64,000 nt of DNA from Cristatella mucedo (Eukaryota > Bryozoa > Phylactolaemata > Cristatellidae): contig WPIO01000012.1 in NCBI GenBank assembly GCA_009760855.2, forward strand, positions 8,426,001-8,490,000. The letters run 5' to 3'. Below are positions 30,240 through 64,000 of this stretch, one piece after another. Positions within the stretch are counted from its first letter, which is position 1, and every line of letters begins with the position of its first letter. The notes beneath the pieces were generated by a model, which ran no database searches, was not told where the DNA came from, and was given only the letters and a program-made list of their open reading frames with translations. The position numbers were made by a program, and so were the translations under genes.

Positions 30240-30407
30240 GTGGGGGAGCTCAAAACCCCGGGAAGCTTCCGGGAAGGAGACGCAAAAGCAGTGGCAGTGA
30301 CCATGACATTGCTATGGATTTCGGACGCTGTAGCCTCACAGCTGCATGTGCGCCGCGAGACTCCTTAAGTTGCACTGTCGTGGCTGAAACAAGAAAGCTC
30401 ACTCGCA
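30240..30407 (+). promoter_or_regulatory. Probable RNF7 core promoter and 5' UTR
   Basis: No TATA box is seen. An ETS-type core CTTCCGGG lies at about 30268 in GGAAGCTTCCGGGAAGGAGA. The sequence is free of repeats up to the ATG. The transcription start cannot be placed. Confidence 0.35.
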
Positions 30408-30603
30408 ATGGCTGAGCGAGAAGACAGCATTGATGTGGTAGCACCGGAACCGGAAGCCGAAGGTGCTGCTGGCGACGCAGCCTTGGATGGAGGGAGTTCT
30501 AAAAGCGAGAAGATGTTTACTATAAAAAAATTTAACGCCGTCGCAATGTGGAACTGGGACGTAGAGTCTGACACTTGCGCCATTTGTCGCGTTCAAGTCA
30601 TGG
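30408..30603 (+). CDS. RNF7 exon 1
   Basis: 65 codons plus one base; ATG in CTCGCAATGGCT. It ends GTCATGG|GTAACT after CAICRVQVM; the split Asp codon is completed by AT at 35102. This ATG is chosen because it begins MAEREDS in line with RNF7 proteins and no upstream in-frame ATG is usable. Confidence 0.96.
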
Positions 30604-31179
30604 GTAACTATCATTGTTAGTCGCAGCATGATTGCAGCCGGTATACGCAATTCTTTCAGCTTTTGAACATATACTCGTCTTGGGCCATTAATGCCCAGGC
30701 GATAGCATGGAAAGATAACAGTGGCGAAAGCTGGATTTAAATCGCGATATCAATGCCCCAAGGGCTTAAAGTTTGTATATGGTGACGTGAGCCCCGCGAT
30801 AAAGTGTAGAATGGCATTATTAACTTAGTTAGAGAGCTATTGGTGTGGGCCTCAAATAGCGCGAAAAGAGAAGTCAGCATATATTGCCGGTCTCGCTAGT
30901 TATAACTTTGCATGCAGCGTGCTGCTTTGTTAAGATTCCCGTGAATTCCTTGAGTATGCATGTCACGAGCCTTGGCTTATTGAGAGGCGTTCATTATCGC
31001 CAAGCAAATGTAAAGCGCCTAGTAAGAGATTGAGTTCTCAGAGGGCGCTTTATCAAGTGTATTATTATTATTCTTATTAAAGCTTACCCACTTGGCTTTA
31101 CTGGTCAATATACTAATATACTACAAGCAGCACACAAATGCTTCTCGACAGTGTTGTGCTGAAGCCGGCGCTGCCTATG

Positions 31180-31225
<46 letters not shown>

Positions 31226-31230
31226 CGCAC

Positions 31231-31283
<53 letters not shown>

Positions 31284-34200
31284 TATAGATAGATAGACGT
31301 AGTCTCTATGTAAGAGTTGACCGTTCAAAGTTTACGAGTATATGCACGGTACTGAGATTTATCGACCGAATTGTGCTACTGTGATCATTCTGGAGAAATG
31401 TCGCAGGCAAGCTGAATTTCCTGCATAATGTGAATTGTCATTCACTTGCTTATACGCCCTACAATTGTCTATGTTATCGCTAATCAATTGACATGCTTGC
31501 TTTCCAGCACATTTTAAGTGCCTAGAAAGAGATCAAGTCCTCTTTTAGTGCTATATTAAGTTTTATTACGTATTATTATTATTCATTATGCTCGTGTGGT
31601 TAGTCTTTGTTGACTCGCTTGTACCAGACTCTGCAACGCAGTATATTTGTCATCTGTAAATCATTGTAGCTTTTGTTGCTCGAAACTCTTTATCTTAGAC
31701 AGATTGCCTCAGCGGTCTCTGGGAGTTTTAGGGAAATGAAAGGGCATTTTATAGCGTCATAAAAAACGAATCCATTTTTCGGCATTTGGTATGCCGAAAA
31801 TCGTATGAATTGGCTTGTGATAATAGCTCTTACAACTAGCTAGTGCAACTATATGGACGGTTCAGACAGAAACATTGTATGCCGTGAAGAATGGGTGAGT
31901 TTTTTCTTTCAGTTTAAAGTCACCAAGTTAGGGCTTGTCATAAAATCAGTCGACAGAGAGTTTTGGACGTGCTTTGGAACTGAAAGAACAGTCTCCAAAC
32001 GGTTTAAGGTTGGTTGATACACAGCTAACCGACCAGTGCAAATGGAGCACGTAGTTTGATAAGAGGGCAGATAAGTAAATTGTCAGATAGGTTTAACGAG
32101 GTAAGATAATTAAGGTACATAAATGTGAGTGGTAGTACCCTAAAGTCACCGTGCTGTTTAATGATGAGGGGCAGTGCAGGTAAACGAATGGTGTCAGAGG
32201 CACATGTTGTATAGTGGCAAGTGTGGAGCTCTCCTTAGACAAGCCTAGCTGCCGATTTTTGCGCAATGTGTACAGATGCCGTGTTGCACGGATAACTGTA
32301 AGCCTGTAAGGACGAGATCTACAGAAGTCTCGAGAAAATAGGGATGTGCAAAGACTGATATTAGTGTTACCCTGCTATCTTGATTCCTCCCTGCCTCCGG
32401 GATTGTCAAACTCTCTCTGCTCCGCTCATAAATGTTGCAGACATTTGCGCTGCATATGACGGCAGACTTTCATAATTTAAATGACGGCAAAACTAACTTA
32501 CTAGTTATGTGCGATTATAGAGTTACTCAAAAATTGGATAACCTATCCCTTAAACTGGGCTCGGGTAATATATGTCCTGAAGCATCTGTCCTTAAGCATC
32601 TGCAATGTTGGTGGGCTGTTTCAAAATGACCCTTCACTAGAAATCAGCTCCACAGTGAAGGCCGCCTACTTTCGCCTACATAATATTGCAAAAGTTTGGA
32701 AACTATACCCAAGGATACCGCATCCTAGTTTGACCATGCACTTGTAACACATCTTGACTGCTGTAACTTACTACTTGAAGGTCGTCCGGCATGTGCTAGA
32801 AGGTCTTAGTGCAAAACTGTGTAGCTAGGCTTGTCTACAGTAAACGTCACAGTTGCCATATGACACCACTTATCACTCACGTGCAGTGACAGGCTTACCA
32901 GCTAGCAGCGCATCGATGTCAAGGTTTTATCACTCACTTTTAGGTCCCTTCAAATCGCTTGCTCTGGCCTACCTAGTCAAACTACTTTGAAATCAGGCTA
33001 GGCACCGTACCAACCACTCTTCTGACCCAAGTCATTTAGCTGTGTCTCAAATCAACCTCGTTTTTTGGAGACTGTGCCCTTAGTTTGCATGCTCCCAAAA
33101 CCTCCGAGGTTATGTCTTTCGCTTTTGAGTCCCTTCATTGTGTTGCTCCAGCCTACTTATTAGAACTACTCCCCAACCAGGCTAGGCATCGCGCCACACA
33201 CTTTTCTAAATCAAATCGTTTAGCTATACCTCGTACACACCTCAAATCCTTAAGAAACCGTTCCTAGTGCTCGTATTCTCCAAAAGCCTGGAACTCACTT
33301 CTGACTGTTGCCACGACATCCACTGACTTGACAACACATAAAAAGAAGCTAGAATGCACCTATTTATCACAGCATTCAAACTAATAAGCTTAAGTTGACT
33401 CAAACTGAGACAACTTTAGGTTATGAGGTCTCAGTAGCTTTGAATCTCGAGGCCTTAAGCTTCATGTGTGAGTTCAGCACTGCCTGAGCACCACTCGAGT
33501 GGCTTTATGTCGTGTTTTGACTAGATAAGTTTGGCTATACTTGTCCTCAAGTGGACTTAAACTTTGTTGTGCAGTTATGCTACGTCATTATGTCAACTTT
33601 GTTCAGTCATAATTCTGCATCTGTTAGGCTTGGTATATTTTTATTGTGCATTCTATTGAATCTGTTGATTTTTGAGATTGTCAAGTGTGGAATTCAGCAT
33701 CAGACTATGGCCTTTACTGTGTAAGACTGTCAGAAGGTCGATATCCCAGCCTTTTTTACATTAAGTGTAGATTTCGAGAAAATATGGAAGAAATTTGTCC
33801 ATCAATCAAGTATTTCTGTAGGGCACCTGTCAGCAAAAACATGTTAGAAATGGGATCGGAAGTTTTCACCATTCCACTTAAAAAGAAAATATGGTTATGC
33901 AAACCATGTCTAACCCAGAAGTAGACCGAAAGCAACATGCCTACAAATAAAAATATTACTGATCTCAAAATCAAATGCGACTTGTATCCTGATTGCTCGA
34001 TTGTGCTTCCTGTGCATCTTTTGTAAAGCGCCTAGAAAGAGAATGAGTTCTTCGAGGTGCTTTGTCAAATGCATTATTATTGTTATTAATAATAGTTGGT
34101 ACATCAAGGTACATGTTTGCAGCTTGTTAAGGTGCATGCTTGTGACCTTCAAACAGCTTTATTTACAGTGTAGCTTTGTGCCTCGTAGAATCCATAGATC

Positions 34201-35953
34201 GGCCAATACTTCAAGGATCAACATTAAATTTGAAGTGTGAGTTCGCGTTTGCTTGCACATCACTGCAATAGTTTATTTCTGATTTAGGTTGCGTAAGTGT
34301 TGCTGTACTTGTCATCAAACGTCCTGTAGCATATATATTCTGCAATCATAGGCATTTATAGCAACACGTATCCGCCGAAACCAGAAATAAAATACTGCAA
34401 TGATGTACAGTCAGACGTGAACTCACATTCAAAATTTCACATTGATACCTGAAGTGTTGGCCGAGTTATGAATTTTACAATGCACACAGCTACCGTGTAA
34501 ATGAAGCTGTTTAAAAGTCAAAAGGATGTACTTTAATAAGCTGCAAACATGTACCTCGATGTACCAAGGTTTAACAAGTGGGTAAACAAGTCACATATGA
34601 TAATAGGATCGGTAAATATTTTATTTGTAGGTATTTTGCTTCCCGTTTACTTCTGGACTAGGCATGGTTTGCACAATCATCTTTTCCTATTAGCTGGAAA
34701 TCGTCAAAGCGTCTGATCCCATTTTTAGCATATTTTTCTGTTGAAAGGCACCCGAAACAGAAATTTGATTGCTGGTAAGTTTCTCGACATGTCGCCTTAA
34801 AGGATAGTTAATTGGTGCAATGGCATTAGGTGATCGTTCAATCTGTTGTCCTAATGTGAGTGATTCGTTTATCGGGATAAATCCCTAGTTTTAGGGTGAT
34901 AACGTCTCAAACATCCCATTTTCCCTGCTTACACTTACGAATACGAACAGCAGGCCTCAAAATAGTTGCATACGTGTACATCCTGCACAGATAGGACGGC
35001 ACAACTGGCCAGTCTTTGTAGTAGTACGGCATTGGACATTTGCTAATCAGTGCTTCAGTGGAAGGAAGCACAACCTTGTACCTCAATCTTGGCTGTTGCA
35101 GATGCTTGCTTAAGATGCCAAGGAGAAGACAAGCAAGACGACTGTGTTGGTATGCAGCTAGTGCACTCGCAGTTGTTGCTACCCCGTGTATTGCAATCCC
35201 ACATCCCCCACTGTGCTGCTGCTGTCCAAGCTTTTACGCCACACAACAGCTGCTGTGCTGGCATCGGGCTAGCAGCTATAGCGAGTGCTAGTTTTGCATG
35301 GGGCTGCTTTTGTCTAAGCCTTCTCCACTTGACATGCATGCCTCACCAATCAGCCTCCTTACCCTTGGCCTTAGCCCTAGTGATCAAGTGCTTGCACTTC
35401 AATACCTATGTCGTGGGCTAGAGCTATGCAGCATGCCTTTCTTCATTTCGCCGAGCTGGTTTGGTCCGGCGGTTAAGGTGCTTGCCCCTGCCAAGGTCTG
35501 GCTGAGGTCGTGGGCTCGAGCCCCGAGGCATATGTGAAGTGCCTGAATAGAGATGAAGTTCTCTTGGGGCACTATACAAATGAATTATATATTTATATAT
35601 ATATATTTCCTGTTGCAATTAGGTCAAAGCTGCTAATGCTGTTCTATCATTATAAATGAGGCTGTTGAATCAGCTAGCTTTATTATTATTTTTACCATAC
35701 CTTCTGTGCCACCTCTGCCCTGCTTGGAGTAGCTGATTATCGCCTAGTAGCACCTCGTACAATTTTAAGTTTCGGCCTGCCTAAAGTGTACGTCCAAGCT
35801 ATTCATGCATCCACGCGATGTTTTGCCGTTGCAGTTGTTTGGGGCGAGTGCAACCACTCGTTTCATAACTGCTGCATGGCACTCTGGGTAAAGCAGAATA
35901 ATCGCTGCCCACTGTGCCAGCAAGAGTGGGTCGTACAGCGCATCGGAAAGTGA
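30408..35953 (+). CDS. RNF7 / RBX2 (SAG), RING-H2 subunit of cullin-RING ubiquitin ligase, complete
   Basis: Exons are 30408-30603, 35102-35149 and 35835-35953, joined in phase to give 120 residues (human RNF7 has 113). The N-terminus is acidic and Ala/Gly-rich (residues 1-34), followed by the cullin-binding strand [20 protein letters not shown]. The RING-H2 runs from Cys57: C57, C60, C68, C71, C80, C87, H89, H92, C94/C95, C106 and C109, enough for three zinc ions. CPLC (106-109) and CAICRVQVM mark RBX2/RNF7, not RBX1, which has Asp at the last position. The protein ends VVQRIGK. RBX2 pairs with CUL5 and recruits E2s for ubiquitin or NEDD8 transfer, and is known as a redox-sensitive antioxidant protein (family knowledge). 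Intron 1 (4.5 kb) is crowded with repeats. Confidence 0.97.
30604..31000. other. RNF7 intron 1, start, nothing recognised
   Basis: No repeat or regulatory element that I can name. Confidence 0.4.
31001..31080 (+). mobile_element. LINE-B hairpin tail, tail-only copy
   Basis: AAAGCGCCTAGTAAGAGATT, GAGTTCTCAGAGGGCGCTTT, ATCAAGTG and ATT repeats: a nearly perfect example of the hairpin. Confidence 0.85.
31181..31298. repeat. (AC)n microsatellite with ATAG tail
   Basis: About 48 CA units with three CG interruptions, then TACATATAGATAGATAG. Confidence 0.97.
31505..31590 (+). mobile_element. LINE-B hairpin tail, tail-only copy
   Basis: AAGTGCCTAGAAAGAGATCA, GTCCTCTTTTAGTGCTATAT and ATTATTATTATTC. 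Confidence 0.75.
31905..32335 (-). mobile_element. LINE-B fragment, diverged
   Basis: The plus strand shows CAGTCTCCAAACGGTTTAAG, CACAGCTAACCGACC and, further on, TTAGACAAGCCTAGCTGC, following the order of LINE-B ORF2 read backwards. No tail. Confidence 0.6.
32640..33400 (+). mobile_element. LINE-B ORF2 fragments, plus orientation
   Basis: ATCAGCTCCACAGTGAAGGC and CTAGGCTTGTCTACAGTAAA correspond to the reverse transcriptase tail. From 33085 the frame contains [20 protein letters not shown], then [19 protein letters not shown], which is the ORF2 C-terminus. Two partly overlapping segments (to about 33080 and from 33085) suggest a duplication or two insertions. Confidence 0.75.
33772..34797. 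repeat. Large diverged inverted duplication (palindrome) in RNF7 intron 1
   Basis: The left arm (about 33772-34300) and right arm (about 34335-34797) are reverse complements with many differences. Pairs seen: AAAATGGGATCAGACG (right arm, reversed) with GAAATGGGATCGGAAG; GCAAACCATGCCTAGTCCAG with GCAAACCATGTCTAACCCAG; ACATGTTTGCAGCTTATTAA with ACATGTTTGCAGCTTGTTAA; TTCATAACTCGGCCAACACT with TCCATAGATCGGCCAATACT. The turn lies around 34300-34335. The left arm also carries a LINE-B tail not present in the right. No transposase motif is seen; the frame at 33685-33924 inside the left arm is unidentified. Confidence 0.75.
34010..34092 (+). mobile_element. LINE-B hairpin tail inside the palindrome's left arm
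   Basis: AAAGCGCCTAGAAAGAGAAT, GAGTTCTTCGAGGTGCTTTG and ATTATTATTGTTATT. It is absent from the corresponding place in the right arm, so it entered after the duplication. Confidence 0.8.
34798..35101. other. RNF7 intron 1, end, nothing recognised
   Basis: Spacer ending in CTTGGCTGTTGCAG, a good acceptor. Confidence 0.5.
35102..35149 (+). CDS. RNF7 exon 2 (48 bp)
   Basis: A small exon reading (D)[15 protein letters not shown], ending GTTG|GTATGC. It supplies zinc ligands C68, C71 and C80. Confidence 0.95.
35457..35606 (+). mobile_element. SINE-A copy, well preserved
   Basis: TTTGGTCCGGCGGTTAAGGT (A-box), GGTCGTGGGCTCGAGCCCCG (B-box), GTGAAGTGCCTGAATAGAGA, AAGTTCTCTTGGGGCACTAT and an ATTATATATTTATATA tail, within RNF7 intron 2. 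Confidence 0.92.
35625..35700 (+). mobile_element. SINE-C 3' fragment
   Basis: ATGAGGCTGTTGAATCAGCTAG at about 35654, followed by TTTATTATTATTTTT, matches the SINE-C end. Confidence 0.5.
35835..35953 (+). CDS. RNF7 exon 3, C-terminus
   Basis: Two bases complete Val, then 38 codons and [23 protein letters not shown], then [18 protein letters not shown]. It contains H89, H92 and the CPLC pair. Confidence 0.97.
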
Positions 35954-36433
35954 CTCGTCACACAGTATGCTCCAGTCGACAAGCAAAAGTTAGGTTGGCA
36001 TTATCAACCCACGTGCACTGCTAGCCGGACAGCAGCACACTGGCGATGATGCGTGATCATTAGCTACCACCAGCAAGCTGTGTCGAAGTCAGGTATTCTA
36101 GGCGACATAAGCTTGACTCTTTAAGTAAGCAAGTATGATTCAGCCTACCTACCACTCGGCAGCAGCCTACGACTAGCATTCGTTTTGCAGTGACTTATGC
36201 GACACCACTGCTTAATGCACGATTCTGCATGGCTGCTCCCTCAGAGCAATTGGACAATTGCTTGAAATGAGCTTTATTTGTATAGCAGCCCACTGGCATC
36301 ATTTGCAGATTCGAACGTGCTCTTTCGAGAGAACTGCTGAGTGAAAAAACGTGAATAGTTGCTATTAAAATTGCTTTTGCCAGGGACACTCGGTTTTGGG
36401 GTGGAGCAGTGCTTTGTGCCTTTCATAAGGTGG
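35954..36433. other. Interval between the convergent stops of RNF7 and GSR (3' UTRs)
   Basis: 480 bp. A minus-strand AATAAA at 36273-36278 suits GSR. On the plus strand the first plausible signal is ATTAAA at 36363-36368. If both are used, the two transcripts overlap by about 100 bases. This is inference. Confidence 0.45.
36273..36278 (-). terminator. Candidate poly(A) signal of GSR
   Basis: TTTATT on the plus strand, AATAAA on the minus, 156 bases beyond the GSR stop. Confidence 0.5.
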
Positions 36434-62533
<26,100 letters not shown>

Positions 62534-62662
62534 CTGCCAAAAAATCGTGCATTAAACATGAATTAGTCTAAACATAAACAAGGTATGCATATCTGATTCG
62601 ACAGACATGATATCTCAACACAGGTGTGTATTGATTAATCATGTGGGTTGTGTGCACACTAA

Positions 62663-62731
62663 TGGTGTGTCTGTGTGTGTGTGTGTGTATGTGCTCGTGT
62701 GTGTGTGTGTGTGTGTGTGTTTGTGTACGAG
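62663..62731. repeat. (GT)n microsatellite
   Basis: Two GT tracts separated by ATGTGCTC. Confidence 0.95.
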
Positions 62732-62889
62732 AGCATGCCTACACATAGTAAATACTTCAAACCCTGTGTTTGGTATAAGTTAGTGTGCATGAAATCAAGT
62801 GAAAATTCTCTGGTCTGGGCCAGCCATTGTAGACCAGTGAGTTTTCACAGCAATGAACTGGGAGCAAAATGGAGCAAAGCAAGCTATTG

Positions 62890-63168
62890 TAATGTAAATG
62901 TAATGTATACCCGTCTGTAACTCCACTCCACAAAGTCATAAAAACCAGGTGGGTGTTACGCAGGAGAGTTTTGAATAGTGCACTCACAGCCTAAGCGGCT
63001 TTCAGTACGCATTCGGTAGCCAACGTCTCACGCAACAAAGAGAAAGTGGGAAGCATAGCAGAGTTAGGAGAGCAATTGAGGTAGTGAGTAGCATGGAAGC
63101 AGCAGCTCTGGACCGCTGAAAAGGATGAGCCATAGTCGGCAGCAGAAGAGTAGTTGTCGTTGCGTATT
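62890..63168 (-). mobile_element. LINE-A 3' end, truncated
   Basis: ATGTAATGTATACCCGTCTG, GTGGGTGTTACGCAGGAGAG, then the end of ORF2 (minus frame 63176-62991 has DNYSSAADYGSSFSAVQSCC). It stops abruptly at GTTGTCGTTGCGTA. Confidence 0.87.
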
Positions 63169-63550
63169 GCAGACAACTACAAGAAAATCAACGGAAGCAA
63201 AGGAAGCCACTCAATCGCACGTTACCAAAACTCAATAGAAACGTCGCATATGACAAACTCTACAACAGGAAGAGACCGAAGAAGATGCCCACGCACAGCT
63301 TTGTGTTGTCAAAGCTTTGTGTTGTCAAAGCTTTGCAAACTACCCACTTATGACAAGGTCCGAAGGTAAGATTCGAGGACTTCACAAACCAGGTGGTGGT
63401 ATGGAGTCCTTGCCCGACAGTAGGCCGGGCTGACAAGCCAGGCTGAGCTTACCACTAGGTCACTGGACACTCAGGCCGGTGTCGTACTGAAAAAACAGCT
63501 TCACGTGATTTGTCACGGCATACACAAGTATGTATGTCTCTTCCTCTCTC
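63169..63550. other. GSR upstream intron, nothing recognised
   Basis: A 17-bp tandem repeat lies at 63298-63337 (TTTGTGTTGTCAAAGCT, twice). No GSR exon found. Confidence 0.4.
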
Positions 63551-63596
63551 TATATATATATACACTATGCATATACTGCATATAAATTTAAAAAAA

Positions 63597-63637
<41 letters not shown>
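63551..63637. repeat. (TA)n microsatellite
   Basis: (TA)n at 63551-63563 and about 17 units at 63600-63637. Confidence 0.95.
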
Positions 63638-63638
<1 letters not shown>

Positions 63639-63659
63639 GTATTTCTAAAGGTATAAACT

Positions 63660-64000
63660 TGTAATAATGACAGTAATAATAATACATTTGCATAATGCCT
63701 TCAGAGAACCAAATCTCTCTCTAGGCACTTTACAGATGCTGCATATAAAGCACTACCAAATGTTTGGTGGCAACATCCACATGCAGCACACATAGTGTAA
63801 GGAGGTATATGCACCCAAAGGGCGAATCACATAGACCCGCCAAATGCTGTAACAAACAGGTGCATTTTCAGCATCTTTTTAAATGTCGCCATGTCAGGGG
63901 ACGTTGTGCCATGCATCGATAGTGAGTTCCAGGCTTTGGGGAGTATATGAACTAAAGGCACGGTCTCCAACGGCTTTGAGTTAATGCGAGGTATGGCTAC
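63660..64000 (-). mobile_element. LINE-B 3' end, runs off the window
   Basis: AATAATAATACATTTGCAT, hairpin (AATGCCTTCAGAGAACCAAA, CTCTCTAGGCACTTTACAGA), 3' UTR, then ORF2 end (CAGGCTTTGGGGAGTATATG, GGCACGGTCTCCAACGG). Confidence 0.85.

Noticed and set aside
30408-35953. RBX1 as an alternative to RNF7/RBX2
   Set aside because: The last zinc-binding position is Cys (CPLC), not Asp, and the CAICRVQVM and KMF segments are of the RNF7 type.
62534-64000. Search for the GSR exon with the CVNVGC-type redox disulfide
   Set aside because: No frame on the minus strand shows the motif or a GGGSGG-type FAD loop. The interval is filled by a microsatellite, LINE-A and LINE-B, so the exon is most likely outside the window.

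Overview
This is eukaryotic nuclear DNA, almost certainly from a non-vertebrate animal. Three conserved animal genes can be read exon by exon with exact GT/AG splice sites and matching phases. They sit in long introns filled with decayed non-LTR retrotransposons, tRNA-derived SINEs, Tc1-like remnants and (AC)n/(GT)n microsatellites. I cannot fix the phylum. Most of the long open frames in the window are shadows of repeats or microsatellites, and I found no bacterial, organellar or RNA gene.

Gene layout. (1) Plus strand, 1896-21438: the 3' half of a WDFY1/WDFY2-type gene (WD40 repeats with an inserted FYVE zinc finger), five exons; the 5' exons lie left of the window. (2) Plus strand, 30408-35953: a complete three-exon RNF7/RBX2 (SAG) gene, the RING-H2 subunit of cullin-5-type ubiquitin ligases, 120 residues. 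(3) Minus strand, 62533-36434: the last seven exons (about 350 residues) of glutathione reductase (GSR), with the NADPH domain, the second FAD motif and the dimerisation domain with the catalytic His; the exons carrying the N-terminal FAD fold and redox disulfide lie right of the window. RNF7 and GSR converge tail to tail, with 480 bp between their stop codons.

Repeat layout. I use working names. LINE-A is a CR1/L2-like retrotransposon; its longest copy (51990-54875, plus) keeps endonuclease and reverse transcriptase motifs. LINE-B is a second CR1/L2-like family, mostly 5'-truncated, whose 3' end is a hairpin followed by AAT repeats. SINE-A is a tRNA-derived SINE of about 135 bp whose 3' half repeats the LINE-B hairpin, a classical SINE/LINE partnership. 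SINE-C is a second tRNA-derived SINE with an unrelated tail. There are also a gag-only LTR retrotransposon with target duplication (25159-27022), a Foldback-like element with 9-bp target duplication (5675-6264), a Tc1-like family found twice as the same inverted duplication (about 16.3-17.25 kb and 45.3-46.1 kb), and a diverged palindrome of about 1 kb in RNF7 intron 1 (33.77-34.80 kb).

The three genes do not form a functional cluster that I can support. RNF7 (a redox-responsive E3 subunit) beside GSR is suggestive but may be chance. The most distinctive material is the set of mobile elements: the shared hairpin, the two foldback structures and the non-autonomous LTR element with hexapeptide-type repeats.
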